Below, piece after piece: positions 45,495 to 53,664 of a stretch of DNA of 55,325 nt (its first letter is position 1; every line of letters starts with the position of its first letter). Under the pieces are notes generated by a model. It did not search any database, was not told where the DNA came from, and worked only from the letters and a program-made list of their open reading frames with translations. The position numbers and the translations under genes were made by a program. The stretch spans positions 1-55,325 of the forward strand of contig JACQSY010000131.1 in the NCBI GenBank assembly GCA_016211085.1. Direction: 5' to 3'. Origin of the DNA: Acidobacteriota bacterium. GTDB lineage: Bacteria > Acidobacteriota > UBA6911 > RPQK01 > JACQSY01.

Positions 45495-46385
45495 ATGTTG
45501 CCTGTCTTAATCCTGCTGCTGGCGGCCTTCTGGTCTTCGCCCCCAGAGGATCCTGAATCAGAAGTGCTTCAGTTCGTGAAGGAACGGATCTCGCATCACG
45601 ATGAAATCAACTTCGCGGAGTTTTACAATGACTCGCGCTGGAGCGCTGTGCAAAAGGAATATCTCGGAAGGCTCTACGAGACCTTCTTCCAGATACCTCC
45701 CGTGCTGAGATCCGAATACATGAGCCTGCAACGGCTTCCTTCGGAAGCTGAGCTGGCGGCGACTTTTGGAGTCAGCCGGCAGAGCATCCGCATCCTGCTG
45801 GATGTAATGGCAAGCGATCCGCGAATACCACCCCTGTTCACCCGGGACGGGGAAACACACGAGCTGCTGTCGCTAAATCTTGAGAACATCGACGGGTTCG
45901 TGGACGCGTTCGGAGGCCAGGTCAGGGTAACCCGGTGGGAAAGCAAACCGCTCCCTGTCTTTCGCCTGGATCGTTTCGACGAGGGGGTGTTGTCCAACGA
46001 AGACCTTCGTGAAAAGCCTTCGTTCATTTATTTCTGGTTCACGGGTTGTCCTCCTTGTGAGCGGGCAGCCCCCATTGTGGCCAAATTGCATGAACGGTTT
46101 GCAGAGCGGGTTGCCTTCGTAGGATTCAATGCAGATCGGGCGCTTCGCTTGAACATATCGGATCAAAGCAGGAGAGAACATCTCCGTAAACACAATATTA
46201 AGTTTCCAAACCTTTACCTGGATCGTAAGGCAAGAGCCGCCTTTGGCGGCCTAGTGGCCTTTCCTGCCTTTTTCCTGGTACGGTCTGACGGGATCATTGC
46301 CCGGCATCTGATCAGCTACCAGGACGAGAGGACCTTGGAAGACCAGATCAAAGCGCTTCTTCATCCTTCTAATCGCTCACAATAA
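45495..46385 (+). CDS. Membrane-anchored thioredoxin-like protein with a GntR-like helix-turn-helix segment
   Basis: The protein has 296 residues. A hydrophobic N-terminus (3-14) suggests export or anchoring. The C-terminal domain (about 155-290) is TlpA/ResA-like with the redox motif CPPC at 185-188 and cis-Pro region AFPAFFLV. Between them, residues 80-104 read RLPSEAELAATFGVSRQS followed by IRILL, which matches the recognition helix region of GntR regulators. That is unexpected in an exported redox protein. The stop codon overlaps the start of the permease gene (TAATG at 46383-46387). Confidence 0.75.
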   Translation: MLPVLILLLAAFWSSPPEDPESEVLQFVKERISHHDEINFAEFYNDSRWSAVQKEYLGRLYETFFQIPPVLRSEYMSLQRLPSEAELAATFGVSRQSIRILLDVMASDPRIPPLFTRDGETHELLSLNLENIDGFVDAFGGQVRVTRWESKPLPVFRLDRFDEGVLSNEDLREKPSFIYFWFTGCPPCERAAPIVAKLHERFAERVAFVGFNADRALRLNISDQSRREHLRKHNIKFPNLYLDRKARAAFGGLVAFPAFFLVRSDGIIARHLISYQDERTLEDQIKALLHPSNRSQ

Positions 46386-47716
46386 TGCATCTGTTTCGTG
46401 AAATCGGCTTTCGTTCCGCAACCTTTCTGGTAATCGGCAATATAGTGGGGGTGGGCATCTTCACGACCTCCGGACTGATTGCCCAGGAGATCGGCGCCTC
46501 CTGGTGGCTGCTGGGGGTGTGGATCCTTGGGGGGATCATTGCCCTGATCGGAGCGACCTGTTATTCGCTGCTGGCAGCGCAAATGCCCCGCGCGGGAGGC
46601 GAATATGCGTTTCTTTACCCTTACTACGGGGAGCTTCCCGCTTTTCTGTCTGGCTGGGCTTCTTTGCTGATTGGTTTTTCTGCTCCCATCGCAGGAGGGT
46701 CGCTGGCATTAACTTATTATCTCGGGCCCTTTCTGCCGACCGCCATCAGTGCGCACCCCATCAGACTAAAGCTGATGGCCATGCTGTTTCTGCTGGTGGT
46801 TTGTTTTCTGCTTTCCCTTGGTCTTCGTTTTGGATCGCGGGTTCAGACAGCTGTCACCCTCCTTAACGTCACCCTGATCCTGGGTTTCTCTTTGCTGGTG
46901 TTGCGGAACACGCGCGGTGGATCCAATCTGATGGCGTCGCTCAGTCCTGGGGATGGAGTGGAATTCCTTTCGCTGGGCTCCTCCGTAGTGCTGGTCATGT
47001 TTGCCTACAGTGGCTGGAACGCTGCTACCTATGTGGCTGAAGAAGTGCGTTCTCCCGAGAGAAACGTCCCACAAGCCCTGCTTACCGGAACGCTGGTAGT
47101 CACTCTGATCTACTTGATCGTCAACGTGGCATATCTTTCAGCCGTTCCTCTGGAGGCGCTCGCGGGAAAAATTGTGGTTGCGGAGATCACAGCCTCGCGG
47201 GCATTCGGGCCTGCGGGCCCGCTGCTGGTCAATGCCCTGATTTCGCTCTCCATTCTCAGTTCTCTGGTCGCTATGTCGATTGCAGGCCCCCGGGTATACT
47301 TTGCCATGTCACGCGATCAACTCTTTCCGCAATGGCTCAGCGAAGTACATCCAAAAAAGAAGTCACCGGTGAAGTCTCTCTGGTTTCAGAGCCTGGTGGC
47401 CCTGGGGCTGATAGCGGCAGGGAGCCTTTACCAGATCCTTCTTTATTCGGGCTTTGTTTTGACGCTATTTGCGACGCTCACCGTTTGCGTCGTTTTTAAG
47501 TTAAAGCGGCCCGGCCGTGCCCGTTCAGAGCTGATTGTTTATCGTCTTGCTCCGGCGCTTTTCGTGATGATCAACTCGGTGGTTTTGTTTAGCACCATCG
47601 TCAGCCATCCGAGGGAGGCCATTGCCGGATTGCTGACGGTAGCGGCGGGGCTGCCCGTTTATTCTTATTACGGGAGACGGCGAGAAATAAGTGGCACTCA
47701 CGCAGTTGAGCGCTAA
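46385..47716 (+). CDS. APC-superfamily amino acid permease
   Basis: The protein has 443 residues with about 12 transmembrane segments. The first segment has the family motif GNIVGVGIFTTSG, and MPRAGGEYAFL follows in the second region, as in amino acid/polyamine antiporters of the LAT/APA group. Translational coupling to the thioredoxin-like gene is suggested by the one-base overlap. The substrate is not known. It is convergent with the PCMT gene; a 6-bp hairpin (47745-47760) lies between them. Confidence 0.88.
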   Translation: MHLFREIGFRSATFLVIGNIVGVGIFTTSGLIAQEIGASWWLLGVWILGGIIALIGATCYSLLAAQMPRAGGEYAFLYPYYGELPAFLSGWASLLIGFSAPIAGGSLALTYYLGPFLPTAISAHPIRLKLMAMLFLLVVCFLLSLGLRFGSRVQTAVTLLNVTLILGFSLLVLRNTRGGSNLMASLSPGDGVEFLSLGSSVVLVMFAYSGWNAATYVAEEVRSPERNVPQALLTGTLVVTLIYLIVNVAYLSAVPLEALAGKIVVAEITASRAFGPAGPLLVNALISLSILSSLVAMSIAGPRVYFAMSRDQLFPQWLSEVHPKKKSPVKSLWFQSLVALGLIAAGSLYQILLYSGFVLTLFATLTVCVVFKLKRPGRARSELIVYRLAPALFVMINSVVLFSTIVSHPREAIAGLLTVAAGLPVYSYYGRRREISGTHAVER

Positions 47717-47800
47717 AGCCCGCAGTAAGCCGCGTCCGACACACAACTCTAGAAAGAGTTCAAATGTTAAAGGGGAAACAAACTTCGAGATGAGCGCTGG

Positions 47801-48565
47801 TTAGAAGCGCACATAAATGAATTTTCTAAACCAGGAAGTCTTTTGGACTTCACCCGTCATGGGTACAAAGCGTACCGGAGAAACCCTTCTTTCTTTCAGC
47901 CGGCCGTTCTTTTTTTCCACCACCGTCAGCATCTGCACGTTGCCCGCAGCACCTACCGGCATGACCAGCTTCCCGCTCTCGGCAAGCTGCTCGAGCAAAG
48001 GATGAGGGATGGTGCCGGCGGCAGCAGTCACAAGAATGATGTCAAAAGGCGCCTTCTCCGGCCATCCCTGGTATCCGTCACCGGTGCGGACAATCACGTT
48101 GGAGAAGCCAAGACGCTTCAGCGTTTCGCGGGCGCGCTCTGCCAGAGAAGGAATGATTTCGATTGTGAATACCTCGCGGACCAGCTTGGAAAGGATGGCT
48201 GCCTGGTAACCGGAACCGGTTCCAATCTCAAGAGCTCTATGCTCCGTTTTTGGATCGGACAGTTGGGTCATCAACGCCACAATATAGGGTTGTGAAATGG
48301 TTTGATCTTCTCTGATCGGCAAGGGCCGATCGTCGTATGAGCTTTCCCTTTCCTCCCACGGAACGAATTCATGTCGCGGAACCGTCCTCATGGCATCCAG
48401 CACTAGTCGATTCCGGATGTCACGCCGCATCAGTTGTTCCGCAACCATCCGCTCTCGGAGAACCTGGAAATGCTCTTCAGCAGCCGACGCGGATGCAGGC
48501 TCGCGAGATCCGCAAAAGGACCCGGTCAGGCACAGAAACAACACGAGCACACCACGGTAAAGCAT
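47801..48565 (-). CDS. pcm: Exported protein-L-isoaspartate O-methyltransferase
   Basis: The protein has 254 residues. A signal peptide (about 1-18) ends near a Cys that is not in a perfect lipobox (GSFC). The methyltransferase part shows QTISQPYIVALM, motif I LEIGTGSGYQAAIL, and motif III-like DIILVTAAAGTIPHPLLEQL, all typical of PCMT. It repairs isoaspartyl residues using SAM; export would be puzzling because SAM is cytosolic, although similar exported forms are known in deltaproteobacteria. It starts one base after the LOG gene stop, so the two are coupled. Confidence 0.88.
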   Translation of the reverse strand: MLYRGVLVLFLCLTGSFCGSREPASASAAEEHFQVLRERMVAEQLMRRDIRNRLVLDAMRTVPRHEFVPWEERESSYDDRPLPIREDQTISQPYIVALMTQLSDPKTEHRALEIGTGSGYQAAILSKLVREVFTIEIIPSLAERARETLKRLGFSNVIVRTGDGYQGWPEKAPFDIILVTAAAGTIPHPLLEQLAESGKLVMPVGAAGNVQMLTVVEKKNGRLKERRVSPVRFVPMTGEVQKTSWFRKFIYVRF

Positions 48566-48566
48566 G

Positions 48567-49628
48567 TCAGTAGCTGTTGATCATGTTGATCAGCTCACGC
48601 AGTCGCCCGAAGTGCCGCTGGTCAAATGCCAGTGCCAGGCGCGGCAGCTCCCACGAGTCCGGCTCGTCACTTTCTTCGGGAAACGGGCTTACCGATTCAA
48701 TGGTACCTTTCACCAGAATATCGTGAAAAGTTTCGTTCAATTTTGCAACCAGAGCTTCCGGTGCGGGCTCTTTGAGGCGGAGCAGCAGCTTCTGGCGGTT
48801 GTTGACGTAGCGGGAAGAATGATAACGCCTGTAAAACCGGCGTATTTCAGCGCAGGCATCCTCTACACTGTCGGTGATGTAGAAGAGTGATTTGTCTTCG
48901 GGAGAAATGAATCCTCTCTCCATCATCGCTCCCTGAATAAATTGATACCATTGCCGCCAATAGGTGCCTCCCGGGCGATCCAGCATCACGACCGGCGTGG
49001 GATCGTTCTTTCCAGTCTGGATTAATGTCAGCGCTTCGAAGCCTTCGTCAAGCGTGCCAAAGCCGCCCGGCATCAGCACAATGGCATCGGATTCTTTAAC
49101 AAAAAAAAGTTTTCGCGTAAAAAAGTAGCGGAAATTGATCAGCTTTTTGTCTTTGGTGATAGTTTCGTTGGCCAGCTGCTCAAAAGGAAGCGTGATGTTG
49201 AGCCCGAAACTGCGCTCTCTTCCCGCGCCCAAGTGTCCAGCCGCCATGACACCGCCTCCGGCGCCGGTGATTACCATGTAACCTGCTTCGGCCATTCTCT
49301 TGCCAAACTCGACAGCTGTCTCGAACTCAGGATCTCCGGGCACGCAACGGGCCGACCCGAAGATACTCACCTTGGGAATACCGCGGTAGTGTAAAAAAAC
49401 GCGAAAGGCATACCGCATTTCTTTTATCGCAGTCCGAATGATTTTTAAATCCCCGCGTGCACAGTTGTCCTGAGCCAGCTTCACACCGGTAACAAAGAGT
49501 TCTCTTAACAGCTCCAGATTAGGATACGGTTTCAGCTCTTCCAGCAGCTCCAGAATTTGCCGCGCCAGTTTTTCGTCTTCGACCGTGTAGCTGTAAGGCT
49601 GAATATCGAGATCTTCGCGTTGTCTCAT
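48567..49628 (-). CDS. LOG-family Rossmann protein (TIGR00730-like)
   Basis: The protein has 353 residues, longer than the roughly 190 of minimal LOG proteins. The nucleotide-binding core reads SIFGSARC, TGAGGGVMAAGHLGAG and the family motif PGGFGTLDEGFEALT. N-terminal about 75 residues and C-terminal about 60 extend it. LOG proteins hydrolyse nucleoside 5'-monophosphates to free bases. A TATATT hexamer 8 bases before the ATG, with no ribosome binding site, suggests a leaderless mRNA. Its gene is divergent from the TGS GTPase by only 53 bases. Confidence 0.87.
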   Translation of the reverse strand: MRQREDLDIQPYSYTVEDEKLARQILELLEELKPYPNLELLRELFVTGVKLAQDNCARGDLKIIRTAIKEMRYAFRVFLHYRGIPKVSIFGSARCVPGDPEFETAVEFGKRMAEAGYMVITGAGGGVMAAGHLGAGRERSFGLNITLPFEQLANETITKDKKLINFRYFFTRKLFFVKESDAIVLMPGGFGTLDEGFEALTLIQTGKNDPTPVVMLDRPGGTYWRQWYQFIQGAMMERGFISPEDKSLFYITDSVEDACAEIRRFYRRYHSSRYVNNRQKLLLRLKEPAPEALVAKLNETFHDILVKGTIESVSPFPEESDEPDSWELPRLALAFDQRHFGRLRELINMINSY

Positions 49629-49636
49629 TCACTTGC

Positions 49637-49675
49637 AATATACGCTAATTTGCCAGTCCAACAGTAGATTACAAT
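49637..49675. promoter_or_regulatory. Two divergent -10 elements in a 53-bp intergenic region
   Basis: On the minus strand TATATT (49642-49637) lies 8 bases before the LOG ATG. On the plus strand TACAAT (49670-49675) lies 6 bases before the GTPase ATG. The gap (49629-49681) has no Shine-Dalgarno for either gene. Both -35 regions are weak. Confidence 0.55.
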
Positions 49676-49681
49676 CGAACC

Positions 49682-50644
49682 ATGCCGGCCAATCTCACTC
49701 CAGAGTACCTGCAAGCTGAAGCCCGCTTTAAAGCCGCTTCCACACCCGCCGAAAAGGTGGCCGCGTTGGAAGAGATGCTCCGCAGCATTCCAAAACACAA
49801 AGGCACTGAGAAAATGCAGGCGGACATCAAGAGAAGGCTTTCACAGGCTCGCAAGGAATCCCAGAAGAAAAAGCCCGCCGCCAGCCAGAAGTCACATCAT
49901 CAGGTGGAACGCGAAGGGGCCGGGCAAATCGTGCTTGGCGGGCCTCCCAACAGTGGAAAATCCCAGCTGTTAGCCACGTTGACGCATGCGCACCCGGAAA
50001 TAGCCGAATTTCCATTTACAACGCGGGTCCCCCAGCCCGGCATGATGCCTTTTGAGGATGTGCAGATTCAGCTGGTGGACATGCCGCCGCTGGCACCCGG
50101 ATTTGTGGAGCCGTGGGAGCTGGCCATTCTAAAAAATGCCGACGCAGTGTTGTTAATTTTCGATGTCAACGATCCTGAGCTCTTGGACCAGACAGAATTC
50201 ACTCTAAGAATTTTAAAAGAGCGCGGGGTCGAGCCGGGTTCGGCTGGCAAACCCCGGCTGCTTGTATTCGGAAACAAAGTCGATGTGCCTGGAGGCGTCG
50301 ACAATTTCACCATTTGGAAAGAACTCTTTGAAAACCGTTTCAGCGCGGAACCGCTATCTGCGAAGTCTCCTGCCGATATGACGGCGCTCAAGGGAAAATT
50401 ATTTGAATTGCTGGAAATCGTGCGGGTCTACACTAAAGCCCCCGGCCGCAAAGTTGAGGAGAATGCCGTGCCTTACGTCCTAAAACGAGGGAGCACCGTC
50501 ACGGATGTTGCTACTTTGGTTCATAAAGATCTGGCTTTGCACTTTAAGTTTGCTCGCGTTTGGGGAAAGACCCGCTTCAATGGCCAGATGGTGGAGCGGA
50601 GCTACCTGCTTGAGGATGGTGATTGCGTGGAGATTCACGTGTAA
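49682..50644 (+). CDS. DRG/Obg-like GTPase with TGS domain
   Basis: The protein has 320 residues. A helical basic N-terminus (1-75) precedes the G domain: G1 GGPPNSGKS (86-94), G3 DMPP (133-136) and G4 NKVD (198-201). A TGS domain fills about 250-320 (VPYVLKRGSTVTDVATLVH). This is the DRG-type arrangement, more typical of archaea and eukaryotes, though scattered in bacteria. A role on ribosomes or in translation is likely but unproven. A -10 element ends 6 bases before the ATG. Confidence 0.85.
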   Translation: MPANLTPEYLQAEARFKAASTPAEKVAALEEMLRSIPKHKGTEKMQADIKRRLSQARKESQKKKPAASQKSHHQVEREGAGQIVLGGPPNSGKSQLLATLTHAHPEIAEFPFTTRVPQPGMMPFEDVQIQLVDMPPLAPGFVEPWELAILKNADAVLLIFDVNDPELLDQTEFTLRILKERGVEPGSAGKPRLLVFGNKVDVPGGVDNFTIWKELFENRFSAEPLSAKSPADMTALKGKLFELLEIVRVYTKAPGRKVEENAVPYVLKRGSTVTDVATLVHKDLALHFKFARVWGKTRFNGQMVERSYLLEDGDCVEIHV

Positions 50645-50692
50645 CTTATTGACTTGCTTTAGGTTTCTACTCCAGCTAGAGTGGGATGTCGC

Positions 50693-51898
50693 ATGCGCCT
50701 CCTGATCGCACTCACCATTTTTATTACTCTTCCCTCTGTCTACCTCCGGCTGCACAGCTTCGAACATCCTGGCGCAGAAACCTTGTGGGGCGGCATTCAC
50801 CTTAGCCCCCTGGTGGAATCAGTGATCTTTGGCCTAGGGATTCTAGGCGCCGCCTTTCTGCTTTCCTGGGCTGCGGAGGTGGCTCAAATGGATATGTCCC
50901 GGGGGCTTGCCTTGGCCATCCTGGCTTTAATTGCAATTCTCCCCGAATATGCAGTGGACTTATATTTCGCATGGGTAGCCGCAGACAATCCCGCCTATGC
51001 CCACTACGCAACCGCAAACATGACGGGAGCCAACCGGCTGCTGGTCGGAGCCGGTTGGCCCCTTATCGTATTGTTGTTCTGCACTAAATTCCGCCGAAAG
51101 ACCTTAAATCTGGATGTTTCCACGCGGGCGGAAATTTCCTATCTGGCGCTGTCTACCCTTTACGCTTTTCTGATCGTCATCAAGGGCCGGCTGACGCTAG
51201 TGGATACCTTTTTTCTGGTGGGCATCTTCGGCGCTTATATGTGGCGTACCTCGCACATGGAGATTCATGAGCCGGAACTGGTCGGCCCGGCACGCCTCGT
51301 CGGAGACCTGCCGAAATTCACGAGAAGGGTGATCAACGTCTTTTTTTTTGCATACTCTGGGGTCGTGATCTTCCTTTCGGCCGAACCCTTCGCAGAGGCG
51401 CTTCTCTCTAGCGGAGAGGCATGGGGAATAGATCAGTTCTTGCTTGTCCAATGGCTGGCTCCCCTGGCTTCGGAGGCTCCTGAATTCATCATTGCGGCAT
51501 TGTGGAGTCTGCGCGGACTGGGTACCGCGGCCATGGGAGCTTTGATTTCCTCCAAGGTGAATCAGTGGAGCCTGCTGGTGGGGACCATCCCTCTGGTCTA
51601 CAGTATCAGTCTGGGGGCTGCGGGAGAAATGCCGCTCGACTCGCACCAAAACCAGGAAATATTGCTGACAGCCGCGCAATCGTTGTTTGCGCTCCTCGTT
51701 CTTGTGAACTTGACCATCAGCTTGCTGGAGGGGGGGCTGTTATTTGTCCTCTTTGCAGCACAACTGGTGTACCCCGACATCCGCCTTGAGGTTTCAGCCC
51801 TCTATCTTGTATTGAGCGTTCTTTTGTTACTGCGACGTCGTGCGGAACTGGTGGCGCTTTTTCGGGAAGGGCTTCTTCCGGAACGAAGACGTCGTTAG
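50693..51898 (+). CDS. CaCA-type sodium/calcium exchanger-like membrane protein
   Basis: The protein has 401 residues from the ATG at 50693; GTG 50681 is possible. Ten or so membrane segments are visible. The two alpha-repeat motifs are present: ILPEYAVDLYFAW with ANMTGANRLL (about 80-120), and ASEAPEFIIAALW with ISSKVNQWSLLVG (about 260-300). The PE and SEAPE acidic residues bind cations in exchangers of this family. It follows the GTPase gene by 48 bases on the same strand. Confidence 0.85.
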   Translation: MRLLIALTIFITLPSVYLRLHSFEHPGAETLWGGIHLSPLVESVIFGLGILGAAFLLSWAAEVAQMDMSRGLALAILALIAILPEYAVDLYFAWVAADNPAYAHYATANMTGANRLLVGAGWPLIVLLFCTKFRRKTLNLDVSTRAEISYLALSTLYAFLIVIKGRLTLVDTFFLVGIFGAYMWRTSHMEIHEPELVGPARLVGDLPKFTRRVINVFFFAYSGVVIFLSAEPFAEALLSSGEAWGIDQFLLVQWLAPLASEAPEFIIAALWSLRGLGTAAMGALISSKVNQWSLLVGTIPLVYSISLGAAGEMPLDSHQNQEILLTAAQSLFALLVLVNLTISLLEGGLLFVLFAAQLVYPDIRLEVSALYLVLSVLLLLRRRAELVALFREGLLPERRRR

Positions 51899-51918
51899 AA
51901 CAGTCCTCAAGGGGCCTT

Positions 51919-51940
51919 GAGGCCCTCCGGCCAGGGCCTC
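51919..51940. terminator. GC-rich hairpin between convergent genes
   Basis: GAGGCCCT (51919-51926) and AGGGCCTC (51933-51940) pair perfectly around CCGGCC. It lies between the exchanger gene and the sulfurtransferase gene and could block transcription from both sides. There is no T-run on either strand. Confidence 0.5.
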
Positions 51941-51958
51941 GGAAGCTATGCGTCAGCT

Positions 51959-52822
51959 TCAGGCCTGCCGCACGGTTTCTGCTTCACGCACGACAGGGGC
52001 GTCCACCAGATTTCCCCACTCCGTCCAGGAGCCGTCATAGTTCCTCACGTTGGGAAACCCCAGCAGGTACTTCAGCGCAAACCAGGTATGGGAAGATCTC
52101 TCTCCAATACGGCAGTAGGCAATGGTTTCCTTATCCCTCGTGATCCCTTTGGACTCGTACAGCCGGGATAGTTCCTCAGCGGACTTGAAAGTGCCATCCT
52201 CGCGTACGGCTTGAGCCCAGGGGATGTTCTGGGCTCCCGGGATATGACCCGCGCGCTGCGCAGTTTCAGTCATCCCCGGAGGAGCAATGATCTTGCCGGT
52301 GAACTCATCCAGGGAGCGGACATCCACCAGCGCACGATTGGGTCGATTGAGACTGTCCATCACATGTTGGCGTTTAGCACGAATCGATTCGTCAGGATCA
52401 GAAGCCTTATAGCCGGTGGCTTCATAACGGGGAACCACGGTGGTGAGCGGCCTGGCTTCGTCGATCCACTTTTTTCTGCCCCCGTCCATTAAGCGAACAT
52501 CTTTATGACCGTAAATTTCCATCTGCCAAAAAGCGTAGGCAGCAAACCAGTTGTTGTTGTCGCCGTAGAGAACCGCCGTGGTGTCGTTGCTGATCCCTGA
52601 GATCGACATCAACCGTTCGAACTCCGATTTGCTTAAAATGTCGCGTCGTACCTGATCTTGCAGCTGGCTCTGCCAATTCCAGCCCACCGATCCTTCCAAA
52701 TGCCCCTGACTGTATGCCGATGTGTCCACATCCACTTCCACTATACGAACTTTGGGATCTTTCAAATGCCGGGCAACCCACTCAGTGCTGACCAACACTT
52801 CAGGATGAGCATAGTCGGCCAT
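51959..52822 (-). CDS. Thiosulfate sulfurtransferase (two-domain rhodanese)
   Basis: The protein has 287 residues. The ATG at 52822 follows GAGGAGG; the frame to 52873 is too long. Two rhodanese domains are present. The N-terminal one is inactive, with D88 in YGDNNNWFAAY, and the C-terminal one carries the catalytic C237 in AYCRIGERSSHTW. It transfers sulfane sulfur from thiosulfate to thiophilic acceptors. It is a single gene. Confidence 0.93.
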   Translation of the reverse strand: MADYAHPEVLVSTEWVARHLKDPKVRIVEVDVDTSAYSQGHLEGSVGWNWQSQLQDQVRRDILSKSEFERLMSISGISNDTTAVLYGDNNNWFAAYAFWQMEIYGHKDVRLMDGGRKKWIDEARPLTTVVPRYEATGYKASDPDESIRAKRQHVMDSLNRPNRALVDVRSLDEFTGKIIAPPGMTETAQRAGHIPGAQNIPWAQAVREDGTFKSAEELSRLYESKGITRDKETIAYCRIGERSSHTWFALKYLLGFPNVRNYDGSWTEWGNLVDAPVVREAETVRQA

Positions 52823-52982
52823 GATCGGACCTCCTCGATTAATTGAGACACTTTGAGCACCTGGTGTAAGCATCCACAGGATGCAAGGTGATTTAAAAAT
52901 TATATTTCGCGTATTTCCCTTTTTGCAACGAAGTGAGGGCCGGTCCGGCGAGCGCGCGCGCGGCGGCGCCAGTTGAAATCAA

Positions 52983-52991
52983 TGCTAAAAT
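52983..52991 (+). promoter_or_regulatory. Extended -10 element before the DUF4242-like gene
   Basis: TGCTAAAAT is an extended -10 element one base different from the aguB one. It ends 7 bases before the ATG at 52999, so the mRNA is predicted to be leaderless. Confidence 0.5.
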
Positions 52992-52998
52992 GCCGCGG

Positions 52999-53256
52999 AT
53001 GCCTCAGTACATCTCCTGTCACACCATCGCATGCATGACCGTTCAACAGGTGCGCCAGTTGGCGGAAAAGCTCAAGGGACAACCGCAAGTGAAGGTCCAT
53101 CGTATTGTCGGCAGCCAGGTTCTGGGTAAAATATTAATGGAAGCCGAGGCGGATGCCAGAGAAAACCTGGAGCGGGTGTTCGAGGCGAATCACATTCATT
53201 ACGAGTGGATTTTTCGTGTGGAGTTCGACGAACGGACTCAACAAAACAAACTATAA
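52999..53256 (+). CDS. Small DUF4242-like protein
   Basis: The protein has 85 residues starting MPQYISCHTI. ATG 52999 is preferred to 52990 because the latter lies within the -10 element. The pattern of a short strand, a helix (MTVQQVRQLAEKL), and a later acidic helix before EWIFRVEFD resembles DUF4242/SCO4226-like ferredoxin-fold proteins. The family assignment is tentative. A c-type cytochrome gene follows at 40 bases. Confidence 0.6.
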   Translation: MPQYISCHTIACMTVQQVRQLAEKLKGQPQVKVHRIVGSQVLGKILMEAEADARENLERVFEANHIHYEWIFRVEFDERTQQNKL

Positions 53257-53296
53257 AGAACGATTGCTATAACGGAGCGTAGTCGCAGTGCGGGGA

Positions 53297-53653
53297 ATGG
53301 TTAAGTTTATTGGAGTATTTTGTGGAGTGGTTGTTATGGTCCTGGGCGCAACTTCCCCCAGTGCATTTGCGGAAGAAGCTCAGGCGCAGGAAATGGTGAC
53401 GGCTGCGAAGATATTTAAAATCCGGTGCCAGTCGTGCCACACGGCTGGGGGAAAGTCTCGGCTGAAAAAGCTAAATCTTTCCGACGGCGAGTGGGCCCAT
53501 GGAGGCACGCTTGCTGATATCATGCGGACTATCAGCGAGGGCGTGCCTGGCACCGGGATGTTGCCCAATAAAAACCGGCTCTCGAAGGATGAGATCAAGA
53601 TTCTCGCTAAATACGTGCTCAGCTTGAGCAACGCAAAGGAGAAATCAGAGTAG
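53297..53653 (+). CDS. Exported monoheme c-type cytochrome
   Basis: The protein has 118 residues from the ATG at 53297; a GTG at 53288 is possible. A signal peptide (about 1-25, ending AFAEE) is followed by the heme motif CQSCH (44-48) and the likely axial Met M88 in GTGMLP. It is a class I-like periplasmic electron carrier. TGCTATAAC at 53265-53273 is a good extended -10 upstream. Confidence 0.9.
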   Translation: MVKFIGVFCGVVVMVLGATSPSAFAEEAQAQEMVTAAKIFKIRCQSCHTAGGKSRLKKLNLSDGEWAHGGTLADIMRTISEGVPGTGMLPNKNRLSKDEIKILAKYVLSLSNAKEKSE

Positions 53654-53664
53654 GCACACCGGCT

